The notes under the pieces are model-generated. The model made no database searches. It had not been told where the DNA came from and saw only the letters and a list, made by a program, of their open reading frames with translations. A DNA stretch of 64,000 nt from assembly GCF_030651625.1 (NCBI RefSeq), contig NZ_JAUSCF010000017.1:124001-188000 (forward strand), read 5' to 3'. The DNA is from Hydrogenophaga sp. Its GTDB lineage: Bacteria; Pseudomonadota; Gammaproteobacteria; Burkholderiales; Burkholderiaceae_C. Of this stretch, positions 28,006 through 37,819 are shown in pieces. Position 1 is the first letter of the stretch. Each line of letters begins with the position of its first letter. A program made the position numbers and the translations under genes.

Positions 28006-29177
28006 GCCCGCTCGGCCCACAAGCTGAGACTCATCGCCAGCAGCAGCACCACCAGACCCACCTCGTGCAGGCGCAGCATCTGACCTTGCGCGATCATCAC
28101 GCCGCCCAATGCCGCTCCCAGCGCCTGACCTCCGTACATGGCTGAGGTGTTCAGTGCCACGGTGGCGGGTGCGAGCACCGGTGACAGATGCACCAGGCGC
28201 GCCTGCTGCGCCGAGTTGACTGCGAAACAACCCAGAGCCCAGGGCACCAGCACCAGTGCCTGTTGCCACAGCCCGTGGCGCCCCAGTGGCCACAGTGCGA
28301 GGCTGAGCATGATGGCGCTCAGCATGAACAGCACGGCCCGGCCAGCACCGACCCGGTCGATCACCCTCGTCAGACCCACGTTGCCGGCCAGCCCGAAGGC
28401 CCCGAACCACAGGAACAACAGCGACAGCCCGCCGCCGCCCAGACCGAGTGTTTGCAGGAAGTAAGGAGCAAAGTACGAGAACAGCGTGAACTGGCCGAAG
28501 GCGGAAAGCAGGGTCACACCGACCGCCATCATCAATGCGGGTGAGCCCAATGTCTGCCCCCATGCCTGCCGTGACAGTGCCGCCGGCTTGATGCCGTTGG
28601 GCATGTCGCGCCAGATCCAGGCCGCACTGGCCAGCGACATGACGGCAACCAGTCCAAAAGCCCATCGCCAGCCGAGCTCGGTACCGATCCAGGCCGACAG
28701 CGGCATGCCCATGACCGAAGCCACCGACCAGCCCAGGAACACAAAGGTGATGGCGCGGCCGCGCTGTGCCGGGGGCACCAGCAGGCCCACACACGCCGCA
28801 GCCTGTGGGGTGAAGATGGCTGGTGAGATCACGGCCAGCACCCGCAAGGGCAGCAAGGTGCCATAGTTCGGTGCCAGGGCGCAGATACCGGTGAGCAAGC
28901 CATACCAGATCAGGGACAGCGTCAACAGCCGTCGACGATCCCAGCCTGCGACCAGAGTGGCAAAAGCCGGTGCGCCCAGGCCCATCAGGATCGCCGCCGC
29001 GGTGATCAGCTGGCCGGCTTGCGGAATCGATACGCCCAGCGATGTGCTGATGTCGTTCAGTGTGCCGGGCACCACCATCACGCCGGTGCCGATCACGAAG
29101 TTGCCGACCATCAGGGCCCACAACGCACGGGGCAGGGCATCGCTTGGATTGCGGGCGTTCGACAGGGTGGGGTTCAT
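27990..29177 (-). CDS. MFS transporter
   Basis: The 395-residue protein has twelve predicted membrane helices. It has the MFS loop-2 motif in altered form (GWDRRRLL after helix 2), a helix-4 segment LRVLAVISPAIFTPQAAACVGLLVPPAQRGRA and a mid-protein basic loop. It resembles AraJ/sugar-efflux type (DHA1) exporters. The substrate cannot be inferred. It converges on the RsuA-like gene with overlapping 3' ends. Confidence 0.85.
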   Translation of the reverse strand: MNPTLSNARNPSDALPRALWALMVGNFVIGTGVMVVPGTLNDISTSLGVSIPQAGQLITAAAILMGLGAPAFATLVAGWDRRRLLTLSLIWYGLLTGICALAPNYGTLLPLRVLAVISPAIFTPQAAACVGLLVPPAQRGRAITFVFLGWSVASVMGMPLSAWIGTELGWRWAFGLVAVMSLASAAWIWRDMPNGIKPAALSRQAWGQTLGSPALMMAVGVTLLSAFGQFTLFSYFAPYFLQTLGLGGGGLSLLFLWFGAFGLAGNVGLTRVIDRVGAGRAVLFMLSAIMLSLALWPLGRHGLWQQALVLVPWALGCFAVNSAQQARLVHLSPVLAPATVALNTSAMYGGQALGAALGGVMIAQGQMLRLHEVGLVVLLLAMSLSLWAERAQKRS

Positions 29178-29265
29178 GAAGGCGTGCGAAGCGGTACGGG
29201 CTGCGATCTGTGGGCGTCGGGTTCGTCGGTCTGCAGGCGAATCGCCGCGAAGCCGTGAGCTGGGG

Positions 29266-29751
29266 TCAGGTGGGGAGTGCCCCCGGGAACACCCAGAGCA
29301 GAGCGGTGGTCATGATGAGATAGCGAACGAACTTGCCGATGGCCATATAGGCCACGCAGGGCCAGAAGGGAAATTTCAACCAGCCCGCTACAGCGCACAA
29401 CGGGTCGCCCACCACCGGCAGCCAGCTCAGCAGGCAGGCCTTCGGACCAAAGCGTTCGAGCCAGCGCAGGGCTCGCGCCTCGGTGGGCGTGCCATGGCGC
29501 ATCTTGTCCACGGCCTTGTGTGCACCCAGACCCATCAGCCACGACAAAGCGCCACCGGCGGTGTTGCCCGCCGTGGCCACCAGAATGGTTGGCCAGAACA
29601 ACTCGGGGTTGAGCTTGATGAGACCGAACACGGCCGGCTCGGAGCCCATGGGCAGCAGCGTGGCGGAAACGAACGCCACCACAAAGACGGTGCTCAGGCC
29701 GACCTCTGGCAATGCGAGCCATTGCGTCATCGTGACGATCCAGTCGGGCAT
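29266..29751 (-). CDS. YqaA family (SNARE-associated/VTT domain) membrane protein
   Basis: The 161-residue inner-membrane protein has the VTT-domain features of the YqaA branch: an early glycine/acid loop (LLPMGSEPAVFGLI), ATAGNTAGGALSWLMG, and the FGPKACLLSWLPVVGDPLCAVAGWL re-entrant segment. DedA/VTT relatives act in lipid scrambling and membrane homeostasis. The ATG at 29751 is chosen over 29826 because the extra residues are hydrophilic and not conserved. Confidence 0.82.
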   Translation of the reverse strand: MPDWIVTMTQWLALPEVGLSTVFVVAFVSATLLPMGSEPAVFGLIKLNPELFWPTILVATAGNTAGGALSWLMGLGAHKAVDKMRHGTPTEARALRWLERFGPKACLLSWLPVVGDPLCAVAGWLKFPFWPCVAYMAIGKFVRYLIMTTALLWVFPGALPT

Positions 29752-29899
29752 CGGGGTTTGCACGGTGGGGTGAAGCCTTTTCTGAGGAATGAATTTATCG
29801 CCTGCTGAAAAAACAGGCAGATACAATGCGAGTCCGCTTTCGCCGGTCCATCATCTGATCCCGGCCTCGACTTCGCTCTCACCAGATTCTCCCACCGCC

Positions 29900-30952
29900 A
29901 TGCAACTCGGGGCTTTCACCCTGCCCAATGCCCTGTTCGCCGCGCCCATGGCCGGGGTCACGGATCGCCCCTTCCGCAAGCTCTGCAAGCGTCTGGGTGC
30001 TGGCTATGCGGTGAGCGAAATGGTGACTTCTCGCCCGGATCTGCAAGACAGCCTGAAGACTTCGCGTCGCGCCAACCACGATGGTGAGAGCGATCCCATC
30101 GCCGTGCAGATCGCCGGTACCGAGGCAGCCATGATGGCCGATGCCGCGCGCTACAACATCGATCGCGGCGCCCAGATCATCGACATCAACATGGGGTGCC
30201 CGGCCAAGAAGGTGTGCAACAAATGGGCTGGTTCCGCGCTGATGCAGGACGAGGCTCTGGCAATTGACATCGTGCAGGCGGTGGTCGCTGCCTGCGAACC
30301 CCATGGTGTGCCCGTCACGCTCAAGATGCGCACCGGCTGGTGTGCCTCGATGCGCAATGCGCCCACCCTGGCGCTCGCGGCAGAGTCCGCCGGCATCCAG
30401 ATGCTGACCGTGCATGGACGCACCCGCGAACAGGGTTACAAAGGGGAGGCCGAGCACGATACCGTGGCGCACATCAAGAGCCGGGTGCGCATACCCGTGG
30501 TGGCCAACGGTGACATTGACAGCCCGCGGAAAGCGCGCGACGTGTTGCAGCGCACCGGCGCTGACGCCATCATGATTGGCCGCGCTGCCCAAGGGCGCCC
30601 ATGGATCTTTCGCGAGATTGCCCACTTCCTGGCCACCGGCGAGGAACTGCCGCCGCCCGATCTGTCGGAGGTGCGCACCTGGTTGCTTGAACACCTGGAG
30701 GATCACTACGGGCTGTATGGCGAATTCACCGGTGTGCGCAGTGCCCGCAAGCACCTGGGCTGGTACGCCAATGCATTGCCCTTGCCTCTCGGAGCTGCTG
30801 CGGTGTTCCGTGGCCGCATCAACGAACTCACCACCTGTGAGGCGCAACTGCGATGTGTGAGCGATAGCCTGGACGAATGGCGTGACACGCATGAGGCCCT
30901 GGTGACACCCGACGAACCAGGTAGCGGTACGCGATGGAAACTGGCAGCATGA
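29900..30952 (+). CDS. dusB: tRNA-dihydrouridine synthase DusB
   Basis: The 350-residue FMN enzyme reduces uridine in the tRNA D-loop (U17 in E. coli). The family signature MGCPAKKVCNKWAG contains the catalytic cysteine (VCNKW). The FMN-binding segment GADAIMIGRAAQGRPWIF is present. It lies 48 bp upstream of fis, as in many proteobacteria where dusB and fis form one operon. The start at 29900 gives the usual N-terminus MQLGAFTLPNALFAAPMAGVTD. Confidence 0.94.
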   Translation: MQLGAFTLPNALFAAPMAGVTDRPFRKLCKRLGAGYAVSEMVTSRPDLQDSLKTSRRANHDGESDPIAVQIAGTEAAMMADAARYNIDRGAQIIDINMGCPAKKVCNKWAGSALMQDEALAIDIVQAVVAACEPHGVPVTLKMRTGWCASMRNAPTLALAAESAGIQMLTVHGRTREQGYKGEAEHDTVAHIKSRVRIPVVANGDIDSPRKARDVLQRTGADAIMIGRAAQGRPWIFREIAHFLATGEELPPPDLSEVRTWLLEHLEDHYGLYGEFTGVRSARKHLGWYANALPLPLGAAAVFRGRINELTTCEAQLRCVSDSLDEWRDTHEALVTPDEPGSGTRWKLAA

Positions 30953-31000
30953 GCGAAGCGCGAGCGGAACAACAATCAGAACAACGCAAGAGACCCTTTT

Positions 31001-31234
31001 ATGAGTAACCCCAATCTGCACGATTGCGTCCGCACCAGCATGGAGGCGTACTTCCGTGATTTGAACGGTACGGACCCCGCTGGTCTGCATGAGATGCTGG
31101 TCAAGGCGGTGGAAAAGCCCTTGCTGGAAGTCGTCATGCAGCAATCACAAAACAACCAGTCGCGCGCCGCGCAGTGGCTGGGACTGAACCGCAACACCTT
31201 GCGCAAGAAGCTGCTTGAACACCATCTTCTATAA
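31001..31234 (+). CDS. fis: DNA-binding protein Fis
   Basis: This 77-residue nucleoid-associated protein has the Fis helix-turn-helix (SRAAQWLGLNRNTLRKKLLEH) at the C-terminus and an N-terminal region shortened compared with the 98 residues of E. coli Fis, as is normal in betaproteobacteria. It bends DNA and controls rRNA and metabolic promoters. It is in an operon with dusB. Confidence 0.94.
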   Translation: MSNPNLHDCVRTSMEAYFRDLNGTDPAGLHEMLVKAVEKPLLEVVMQQSQNNQSRAAQWLGLNRNTLRKKLLEHHLL

Positions 31235-31319
31235 AGGTCCTGGCGTATCGCACTGAGTTTTCAGCGCCATCCAGTTTCCTGCCTTGTCCCTTTACTGTCT
31301 CCCTCCAAGCACCTCCTCC

Positions 31320-32906
31320 ATGCGCGCACTCATTTCCGTCTCCGACAAGACCGGCATCGTCGAACTGGCCCAATCCCTGCATGCCCTGGGCGTGTCCCTC
31401 ATCTCCACCGGCGGCACCGCCAAGCTGCTGGCCGAGAAGGGCCTGCCCGTGACCGAGGTGGCCGAAGTCACCAACTTCCCCGAGATGCTCGACGGCCGCG
31501 TCAAGACCCTGCACCCCAAGGTGCACGGTGGCTTGCTGGCGCGCCGCGACGTGCCCGAACACATGGCCGCATTGAAGGCGTACGGCATCGACACCATCGA
31601 CATCCTGATCGTCAACCTCTACCCGTTTGAAGCCACCGTGGCCAAGGCCGGCTGCACGCTGGAAGACGCGATCGAGAACATCGACATTGGCGGCCCGGCC
31701 ATGGTGCGCAGTGCAGCAAAAAACTGGAAAGACGTGGCGGTGCTGACCGACGCGACCCAGTACCCCGCCGTGATCGATGAGCTCAAATCCAGCGGCAAGC
31801 TCAGCGACAAGACACGTTTTGTCCTGTCGGTGGCGGCGTTCAACCGCATCAGCCAGTACGACGGCGCGATCAGCGATTACCTCTCGTCGATCGAGTTCGA
31901 AGAAGGTGCCAGCGTGCCGAAGCGCACCGAATACCCCGGCCAGGCCAACGGCCGCTTCGTCAAGTTGCAGGACCTGCGCTACGGCGAGAACCCGCACCAG
32001 ACCGCCGCCTTCTACCGCGATCTGTACCCGGCCCCGGGCTCGCTGGTCACGGCGAAGCAATTGCAGGGCAAGGAGCTGAGCTACAACAACATCGCCGACG
32101 CCGACGCCGCCTGGGAATGCGTCAAGAGCTTTGACGTGCCGGCCTGTGTGATCGTCAAACACGCCAACCCCTGCGGCGTGGCCGTGGGCAAGGATGCACT
32201 GGAGGCCTACAGCAAAGCCTTCCAGACCGACCCGACCAGCGCCTTCGGCGGCATCATCGCCCTGAACCGCGTGCTCGACGGTGCGGGTGCGCAGGCCATC
32301 AGCAAGCAGTTCGTCGAGGTGCTGATGGCGCCGGGCTACACGCCCGAAGCGCTGGAAGTGTTCAAGGCCAAGGCCAATGTGCGTGTGCTGGAGATCGCGC
32401 TGCCGCCGGGCGGCCCCAGCGCGTGGGACAAGGGCCTGAACCTCACCGACGTGAAGCGCATCGGATCCGGCCTGCTGATGCAGAGCGCCGACAACCACGT
32501 GCTGCAGCGCGCCGACCTGAAGGTGGTGACCCAGCTGCAGCCGACGGAGCAGCAAATGGAAGACCTGCTGTTCGCGTGGAAGGTGGCGAAGTTCGTGAAG
32601 TCCAACGCCATCGTGTTCTGCAAGGACGGCATGACCATGGGCGTGGGCGCGGGTCAGATGAGTCGCCTGGATTCGGCGCGCATCGCCAGCATCAAGGCCG
32701 GTCACGCGAACCTGACGCTGCAGGGCACGGCGGTGGCGAGCGATGCGTTCTTCCCGTTCCGCGATGGTCTGGATGTGGTGGTGGATGCGGGCGCTTCGTG
32801 CGTCATCCAACCCGGTGGCTCGATGCGCGATCAGGAAGTGATCGACGCGGCCAACGAGCGTGGTGTGGTGATGGTGTACAGCGGCGTGCGCCACTTCCGT
32901 CACTGA
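31320..32906 (+). CDS. purH: bifunctional AICAR formyltransferase / IMP cyclohydrolase PurH
   Basis: The 528-residue enzyme catalyses the last two steps of IMP synthesis. The N-terminal IMP cyclohydrolase domain begins [16 protein letters not shown] and includes [16 protein letters not shown]. The C-terminal AICAR formyltransferase domain holds [14 protein letters not shown] and the family-typical end [15 protein letters not shown]...[11 protein letters not shown]. The length matches the family. It lies 85 bp after fis and is probably separately expressed. Confidence 0.97.
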   Translation: MRALISVSDKTGIVELAQSLHALGVSLISTGGTAKLLAEKGLPVTEVAEVTNFPEMLDGRVKTLHPKVHGGLLARRDVPEHMAALKAYGIDTIDILIVNLYPFEATVAKAGCTLEDAIENIDIGGPAMVRSAAKNWKDVAVLTDATQYPAVIDELKSSGKLSDKTRFVLSVAAFNRISQYDGAISDYLSSIEFEEGASVPKRTEYPGQANGRFVKLQDLRYGENPHQTAAFYRDLYPAPGSLVTAKQLQGKELSYNNIADADAAWECVKSFDVPACVIVKHANPCGVAVGKDALEAYSKAFQTDPTSAFGGIIALNRVLDGAGAQAISKQFVEVLMAPGYTPEALEVFKAKANVRVLEIALPPGGPSAWDKGLNLTDVKRIGSGLLMQSADNHVLQRADLKVVTQLQPTEQQMEDLLFAWKVAKFVKSNAIVFCKDGMTMGVGAGQMSRLDSARIASIKAGHANLTLQGTAVASDAFFPFRDGLDVVVDAGASCVIQPGGSMRDQEVIDAANERGVVMVYSGVRHFRH

Positions 32907-32938
32907 GCTATCGGACGCTTCGCGTGAAGTGCCTGACT

Positions 32939-32999
32939 CCCTCTCCCTCTGGGAGAGGGTGGGGGTGAGGGCTCTTCGGGGCCCCTTTTCTTTTTCTGC
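32939..32999 (+). terminator. hairpins and T-rich tract downstream of purH
   Basis: A perfect 9-bp stem, CCCTCTCCC / GGGAGAGGG with a 3-nt loop (32939-32959), is followed by GGGC...GCCC and CTTTTCTTTTTCT. The second hairpin with the pyrimidine tract is a plausible intrinsic terminator for purH. The first palindrome belongs to a type of intergenic repeat common in betaproteobacterial genomes. Confidence 0.5.
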
Positions 33000-33060
33000 T
33001 GCCGTTTCTATCGGGTGCGGTTTCTCGCCAACAGGGTGGTTGGGCAGGGAGTCGGGGCAT

Positions 33061-33402
33061 CCGTTCTCCGGCTCACCTCGCGGGCGGCTGTTCCGGTCCG
33101 CTACTGCTTCTTCGTGAACACCGGATGAGCGTTCCTTCTCTGTGACGGCCGCGAATGGAGCCTGCGACCGGACTGCCCCAACCCCCTGCCCCGCTGACGG
33201 GTGGGTGCGTCAACAGAAAACACCTTGGGGTGCCGGGACGGGTGTTTGCGGGAGTGCCCACGCGCATTTGAAGGTGGGTGGTGCGGGCTGACGGGTGCAG
33301 GCTCCATTCGCGGTTGCCACTGAGCCGGTGTGCCAGAACGCCGTTGACGAACCCATGCTGGCCTACCAGAAGCATCCGCCCGCGAGGTGAGCCGGAGAAC
33401 GG
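33061..33402. repeat. nested inverted repeats in the purH-hemL intergenic region
   Basis: A 27-bp sequence at 33061-33087 recurs exactly in inverted orientation at 33376-33402. Inside it, a 17-bp sequence at 33149-33165 recurs inverted at 33297-33313. Both outer copies are GC-rich (GGCTCACCTCGCGGGCGG). No convincing gene lies in the 600-bp gap 32907-33511. The arrangement could be two head-to-head copies of a degenerate repeat or a large structured RNA. Confidence 0.7.
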
Positions 33403-33466
33403 TAGCTCCACCATCCACCATCCACCTGGCGCGAGGTGCTGGCTGGAAACGCAACGATTCCAAAGA

Positions 33467-33492
33467 AAACGGCCGGACAAAGCCGGCCGTTT
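33467..33492 (-). terminator. Rho-independent terminator of hemL
   Basis: A perfect 10-bp stem, AAACGGCCGG / CCGGCCGTTT, with a 6-nt loop lies 20 bp after the hemL stop. It is followed on the minus strand by a T-rich tract (TTTTCTTT). Confidence 0.85.
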
Positions 33493-33511
33493 GTGCGCAG
33501 CGTAAATCCGC

Positions 33512-34819
33512 TTATTTGCCCAGCAGCTTGAACACGTCCCGCGCCGCCGCAACGGTATCGGCAATGTCCTGCGCCGTGTGCGCCGAACTCACAAACCCGG
33601 CTTCATAAAGCGCAGGTGCGATGTACACACCGCGATCCAGAAGCCCATGGAACAAAGTGTTGAAGCGCGGGCCGTCGGTGGTCATGACCTTGGCGTAGTT
33701 CTGCGGCAGTTCGTCGAACAGGAAGAAGCCGAACATGCCGCCCTGGCTGTCGCCGCAAAGGGCCACACCTTCAGCTGCTGCAGCAGACGTCAGGCCGCTC
33801 ACCAACGATTGCGTGGTCGCAGACAGGTGCTCAAAAAAGCCCGGTTTGCTGATTTCCTTCAGTGTGGCCAGTCCGCAGGCTGTGGCCACCGGGTTCCCAC
33901 TCAAGGTGCCTGCCTGGTAAACGCCACCCAAAGGTGCCAGCTGCTCCATCACGGCGCGCTTGGCGCCAAAGGCGGCCAGCGGCATGCCGCCGCCGATCAC
34001 TTTGCCCATCACGGTCATGTCGGGCTCGAAGCCCGGAATCAGCTGCGCATAGACACTTTGTGCGCCACCGAGTGCGACGCGGAAACCCGTCATGACTTCA
34101 TCGAAGGCCAACAAGGCGCCGTGCTGCGTGCACAGTTCGCGGCAACGCTTCATGAACGGTACGCTGGCCCGAACGAAGTTCATGTTGCCGGCGATCGGCT
34201 CGATCATCAGGCAGGCCACTTCCGGGCCGTGTTCTGAGAATGCCTCTTCCAATTGCTCGATGTTGTTGTATTCCAGAACCAGCGTGTGCTGCACCACCTC
34301 GGGCGGAACACCTGCACTGGTCGGGTTGCCAAAGGTGGCCAGACCAGAGCCGGCCTTGACCAGCAGCGCGTCGGCATGGCCGTGGTAGCAGCCTTCGAAC
34401 TTGATGATCTTCTTGCGGCCGGTTGCGCCGCGTGCGAGGCGGATCGCACTCATGCCAGCTTCGGTGCCGGAACTCACCAGACGCACCATGTCGATGCTGG
34501 GAACCAGCGCGATGATGGCTTCGGCGAGTTCGACTTCGCGCTCGGTGGGTGCGCCAAATGAGAAGCCATCAAGCACCGCACGTTGCACCGCCTCCACCAC
34601 GGCCGGATGGCCATGACCAAGGATCATCGGTCCCCATGAGCCAATGTAGTCGATGTAGCGCTGACCATTGGCGTCCCAGAAATAGGCGCCTTCTGCACGT
34701 TGCACAAAACGAGGTGTTCCACCGACTGCGCGAAACGCGCGAACAGGCGAATTCACGCCCCCAGGAATCAGCGCCTTGGCGCGCTCGAAGAGTTGCAGGT
34801 TGCGGTCAGGTGAGGTCAT
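33512..34819 (-). CDS. hemL: glutamate-1-semialdehyde 2,1-aminomutase
   Basis: The 435-residue PLP enzyme converts glutamate-1-semialdehyde to 5-aminolevulinate in tetrapyrrole synthesis by the C5 route. The PLP-lysine motif [16 protein letters not shown] and the [14 protein letters not shown] segment are intact, as are the [11 protein letters not shown]-terminal motif and [15 protein letters not shown]. The ATG at 34819 is the family start. A strong terminator follows. Confidence 0.97.
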   Translation of the reverse strand: MTSPDRNLQLFERAKALIPGGVNSPVRAFRAVGGTPRFVQRAEGAYFWDANGQRYIDYIGSWGPMILGHGHPAVVEAVQRAVLDGFSFGAPTEREVELAEAIIALVPSIDMVRLVSSGTEAGMSAIRLARGATGRKKIIKFEGCYHGHADALLVKAGSGLATFGNPTSAGVPPEVVQHTLVLEYNNIEQLEEAFSEHGPEVACLMIEPIAGNMNFVRASVPFMKRCRELCTQHGALLAFDEVMTGFRVALGGAQSVYAQLIPGFEPDMTVMGKVIGGGMPLAAFGAKRAVMEQLAPLGGVYQAGTLSGNPVATACGLATLKEISKPGFFEHLSATTQSLVSGLTSAAAAEGVALCGDSQGGMFGFFLFDELPQNYAKVMTTDGPRFNTLFHGLLDRGVYIAPALYEAGFVSSAHTAQDIADTVAAARDVFKLLGK

Positions 34820-34915
34820 GGTGTGGTCAAGGGTGATTTGCTTCAGTTGCTGCCGGTGCTTGGATTTTGGATGGTGCCGGAGATTGAATGGCCCCGCATG
34901 AAAACGCCCGATCCA

Positions 34916-35001
34916 GACACACCGAGGAACCGGCTCAGCCGGTCTTCTCGTGTCGCCTCCCCACGGGGTGATCCCGAAGGCGGCGCGGGGGGTGCTCCGG
35001 A
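34916..35001. repeat. GC-rich intergenic palindromic repeat
   Basis: Between hemL and thiD the sequence contains AACCGGCTCAGCCGGTCTT (hairpin), CCCCACGGGG and CGGCGCGGGGGGTGCTCC. This is another member of the scattered repeat family. It abuts the stop codon of thiD and may double as its terminator. Confidence 0.45.
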
Positions 35002-35943
35002 TCAATGCCGGGTTGTGTCCAGTGGAAAGTCTTCGGCATCGAGGGTACTGTCCGATGCGCTCTCATTCGATTCGGCGGGTTCTTCGTCCTCGTCTTCATG
35101 TGCCCAGAACAGGCGGTCGGGCACCGCATGTCCCATGCCCGGCTGGAAGCCCGCGTCCAGGCATTGGTCCAGGTAGGTCAGGGCTTCGGAGCAGGCGGCT
35201 TGCAGATCGGCGCCCGCCGCGATCAGCGCGCACAAGGCGGCCGATAACGTGTCTCCGGCACCACTGAATGTGGCTTCAAAACGCTCATAGCGTGCACTGG
35301 CGAGCACGGTCTCGGGCGAAGCGAGGTGGCTTTCCAGGTACTGATCGGCCGCGTTGAATCCGGTCACCAGGGTGTAGGGCACACCGTGCACCGCAGCGGC
35401 GCGGGCCACTTCGCGCGCGTTGGGCGCCCGGTCTCCTTCCCAGTCTGGCAGCAACCAGCGGCACAAGGTGCTGTGGTTGCCCACCAGTACGGTGGTCTGG
35501 GGGAGCAGCAGTTCGGTGCAGGCGTCCAGATAGGTCTCGATGGCCAGCTCATCCCACCAGGACAAGTCGGGCATGTACGCGATGACGGGCACATCCGAGT
35601 AGTCGGTCGTGATTTCAGCAATGGCGCTGAGATTCTCCGGACTCCCGACAAACCCGACCTTGAAGGCCTGCACCGGCATGTCCTCCAGTGCACAGCGAGC
35701 CTGGTCGGTGAGTGCTTCTTCGTCGAAAGCAATGTGGTCGTGGATGTCCGAGGTGTCCCGGATGTAGGCGCCAGTCACGACGGGCAGCACATGGACCGAT
35801 GCGCTCGACATGGCGACCAGGTCTGCGCTGAGTCCTCCAGCCCCGCTGGGGTCGTTTGCGTTGAACGCCATGACGCACGGCAGTGACGCTTCGCCTGGTT
35901 CGATCACAGGCCTTGCAGCTGGGGATTCAGGAATGTCGGGCAT
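35002..35943 (-). CDS. thiD: hydroxymethylpyrimidine / phosphomethylpyrimidine kinase
   Basis: The 313-residue ribokinase-fold protein belongs to the ThiD family, with N-terminal [16 protein letters not shown] and the catalytic anion-hole motif [12 protein letters not shown]. It phosphorylates HMP and HMP-P for thiamine synthesis. It is longer than E. coli ThiD (266 residues), with an acidic low-complexity tail ([17 protein letters not shown]). It is divergent from the rubredoxin gene. Confidence 0.88.
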   Translation of the reverse strand: MPDIPESPAARPVIEPGEASLPCVMAFNANDPSGAGGLSADLVAMSSASVHVLPVVTGAYIRDTSDIHDHIAFDEEALTDQARCALEDMPVQAFKVGFVGSPENLSAIAEITTDYSDVPVIAYMPDLSWWDELAIETYLDACTELLLPQTTVLVGNHSTLCRWLLPDWEGDRAPNAREVARAAAVHGVPYTLVTGFNAADQYLESHLASPETVLASARYERFEATFSGAGDTLSAALCALIAAGADLQAACSEALTYLDQCLDAGFQPGMGHAVPDRLFWAHEDEDEEPAESNESASDSTLDAEDFPLDTTRH

Positions 35944-36057
35944 GAGGGAGTGAGGGGAGTGGTCCCGGCCACAAAGCCTGGGCGGTTGCCGACGCACATC
36001 GGAAGGTCCAGCATGTCACTGGTCGGACAGTGGCCGGATGAACGGTAACCTGCTCGA

Positions 36058-36063
36058 TACAAT
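36058..36063 (+). promoter_or_regulatory. candidate -10 element of the rubredoxin gene
   Basis: TACAAT matches the sigma-70 -10 consensus in five of six positions. A transcript starting about 7 bp downstream would leave only a very short leader before the first possible rubredoxin start codons. No good -35 hexamer was found at the normal distance. Confidence 0.35.
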
Positions 36064-36089
36064 CGCTGCATTCTATGACAATGCCCCCC

Positions 36090-36269
36090 ATGAACATGAT
36101 CGAAACCAAGACTTGGATGTGCCTGATCTGCGGCTGGATTTACGACGAAGCCGCCGGCGCAGCAGAGCACGGTATTGCGCCCGGCACCCCTTGGGCGCAA
36201 GTACCCATGAACTGGACTTGTCCCGAGTGTGGTGCTCGCAAGGAGGATTTTGAGATGGTGCAAATCTGA
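36090..36269 (+). CDS. rubredoxin
   Basis: This 59-residue rubredoxin has two CxxC knuckles for one iron, MCLICGW and WTCPECGA, and the invariant aromatic residues (WMCLICGWIYDEA). It carries single electrons in the cytoplasm, for example to alkane hydroxylases or oxygen-stress enzymes. Several in-frame ATG codons lie at 36075, 36081, 36090 and 36096, none with a ribosome site; I chose 36090 because a short leader is expected there. It is divergent from thiD and upstream of pilG. Confidence 0.88.
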   Translation: MNMIETKTWMCLICGWIYDEAAGAAEHGIAPGTPWAQVPMNWTCPECGARKEDFEMVQI

Positions 36270-36437
36270 CGCTGGACTGCTTCATATTTAACGATTCCTC
36301 CTCAATGTTCATGCGCCATGGTCTCTGCCTGCAATTGATGCAGATATCATCGCGCCGACCAAGGCTGGCCCGACCGCCAGCAACGCCGCCAAGGGTGTGC
36401 GCCTCCCGCCCTGTTCGTTTATTGGAGTGACCTGATC

Positions 36438-36833
36438 GTGAGCACGACACCTGCATACAAAGTTCTCGTGGTGGACGACAGCAACACCATTCGCCGAAGC
36501 GCCGAGATTTTTCTGAAGCAAGGCGGGCATGAAGTGCTGCTGGCAGACGACGGCTTTGATGCGCTTGCCAAGATCAACGACTACCAGCCCGATCTGGTGT
36601 TCTGCGACATCCTGATGCCCAGGCTCGACGGCTACCAGACCTGCGCCATCATCAAGCGCAACGCGCGATTCGCCAACATTCCCGTGGTGATGCTCTCGTC
36701 CAAAGACGGTGTGTTCGACAAAGCACGTGGTCGCATGGTCGGCTCACAGGACTATCTCACCAAACCGTTCACCAAAGACCAGTTGTTGCAAGCCGTGCAG
36801 CAGTATGGAGCCAACCTCACCGGAGCAGTCTGA
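36438..36833 (+). CDS. pilG: twitching motility response regulator PilG
   Basis: The 131-residue single-domain receiver has the acidic pocket (VVDDSN), the phospho-acceptor Asp in VFCDILMPRLDG and the Lys in YLTKPF. It matches PilG of the Pil-Chp chemosensory system, which receives phosphate from ChpA and promotes pilus extension. The start is a GTG preceded by TTGGAG. The stop overlaps the pilH ATG by one base. Confidence 0.9.
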   Translation: MSTTPAYKVLVVDDSNTIRRSAEIFLKQGGHEVLLADDGFDALAKINDYQPDLVFCDILMPRLDGYQTCAIIKRNARFANIPVVMLSSKDGVFDKARGRMVGSQDYLTKPFTKDQLLQAVQQYGANLTGAV

Positions 36834-37198
36834 TGCCTATCCAAAAAGTTCTTGTTGTTGATGACTCGAAAACCGAGCTCATGGTTCTGTCCGACCTGCT
36901 GAGTAAAAACGGCTACAGCGTGCGCACCGCCGAGAATGCGGATGAAGCCTTTCGTCGGCTAGGCGAGGAAAAGCCCGATTTGATCCTGATGGACGTTGTG
37001 ATGCCCGGTCAGAATGGCTTTCAGTTGACCCGGGCCATCACCCGGGATCCGCAGTATTCCCACATCCCCATCATCATGTGCACCAGCAAAGATCAGGAAA
37101 CCGACCGCGTCTGGGGCATGCGCCAAGGCGCTCGCGACTACGTCACCAAACCGGTTGATGCTGAGGAACTGATGTCCAAGATTCGGGCGTTGGGCTGA
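36833..37198 (+). CDS. pilH: twitching motility response regulator PilH
   Basis: The 121-residue single-domain receiver has VVDDSK, LILMDVVMPGQNG and YVTKPVD. It matches PilH, the second CheY-like protein of the Pil-Chp pathway, thought to oppose PilG or drain phosphate. It overlaps pilG at the stop/start junction, so the two are translationally coupled. Confidence 0.9.
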   Translation: MPIQKVLVVDDSKTELMVLSDLLSKNGYSVRTAENADEAFRRLGEEKPDLILMDVVMPGQNGFQLTRAITRDPQYSHIPIIMCTSKDQETDRVWGMRQGARDYVTKPVDAEELMSKIRALG

Positions 37199-37228
37199 AG
37201 CCCATAGAACGAACCTCGAACACCGAGC

Positions 37229-37762
37229 ATGGCCAACAGACAGTCACTCAAGGACCTTCAGGAACGGCTGGCTCAGCGTCTGTCGGCAGCCAAAACGGAA
37301 GCCGTCACCGCTTCCTGGCTTGCTGTTGAGGCTGGCGGCCAGCGGTTTCTTTTGCCACTTGTTCAGTCCGGGGAAATCTTCCCATGGTCTGCCATCCAGG
37401 GAGTTCCGTACACCAAGCCTTGGTACCTCGGCGTGGCCAGCTTGCGTGGTGGTCTGCATGGCGTGATTGACCTTGCCAGGCTCTTGGGAAGCGACGGTGG
37501 GGTATCGCCTCATGCCGAACGGATCACTTCCGAATCGCGCCTGGTGAGTTTTCATCACGCGCTCGGCATCAACGCGGTGCTACTCATTGACCGGCTGCTG
37601 GGCTTGAGAAACCCCGCCAACTTCAGCACGTTGGCGCAAGTGCCTGCAGGTGCGCCCACCTATGTTTCCCGGTGTCTGCTCGACATGCAGGGTCAGACAT
37701 GGCTAGAAATTGATTTCCAGGGACTGTCGACCGAGCCGGAGTTTCTGGCCATTGCAGCCTGA
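37229..37762 (+). CDS. pilI: CheW-like protein PilI
   Basis: The 177-residue CheW-domain adaptor links the receptor PilJ to the kinase PilL/ChpA. The CheW fold is visible in FLLPLVQSGEIFPW, VPYTKPWYLGVASLRGGLHGVIDLARLLG and LLIDRLLGL. Order and spacing follow pilGHIJ clusters in other proteobacteria. Confidence 0.9.
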   Translation: MANRQSLKDLQERLAQRLSAAKTEAVTASWLAVEAGGQRFLLPLVQSGEIFPWSAIQGVPYTKPWYLGVASLRGGLHGVIDLARLLGSDGGVSPHAERITSESRLVSFHHALGINAVLLIDRLLGLRNPANFSTLAQVPAGAPTYVSRCLLDMQGQTWLEIDFQGLSTEPEFLAIAA

Positions 37763-37819
37763 AGCTGGCGGCGTTTCGCGCCGAAGCCTCGGACTTTATT
37801 TTTGTTGGAAGGTTTTTTC

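Noticed and set aside
31134-32903. 589-codon open frame antisense to purH
   Set aside because: Shadow of a well-conserved housekeeping gene.
32907-33511. Small protein genes in the purH-hemL gap
   Set aside because: Short frames of 60-160 codons exist on both strands but lack ribosome sites, conserved motifs and typical codon bias; they run through inverted repeats.
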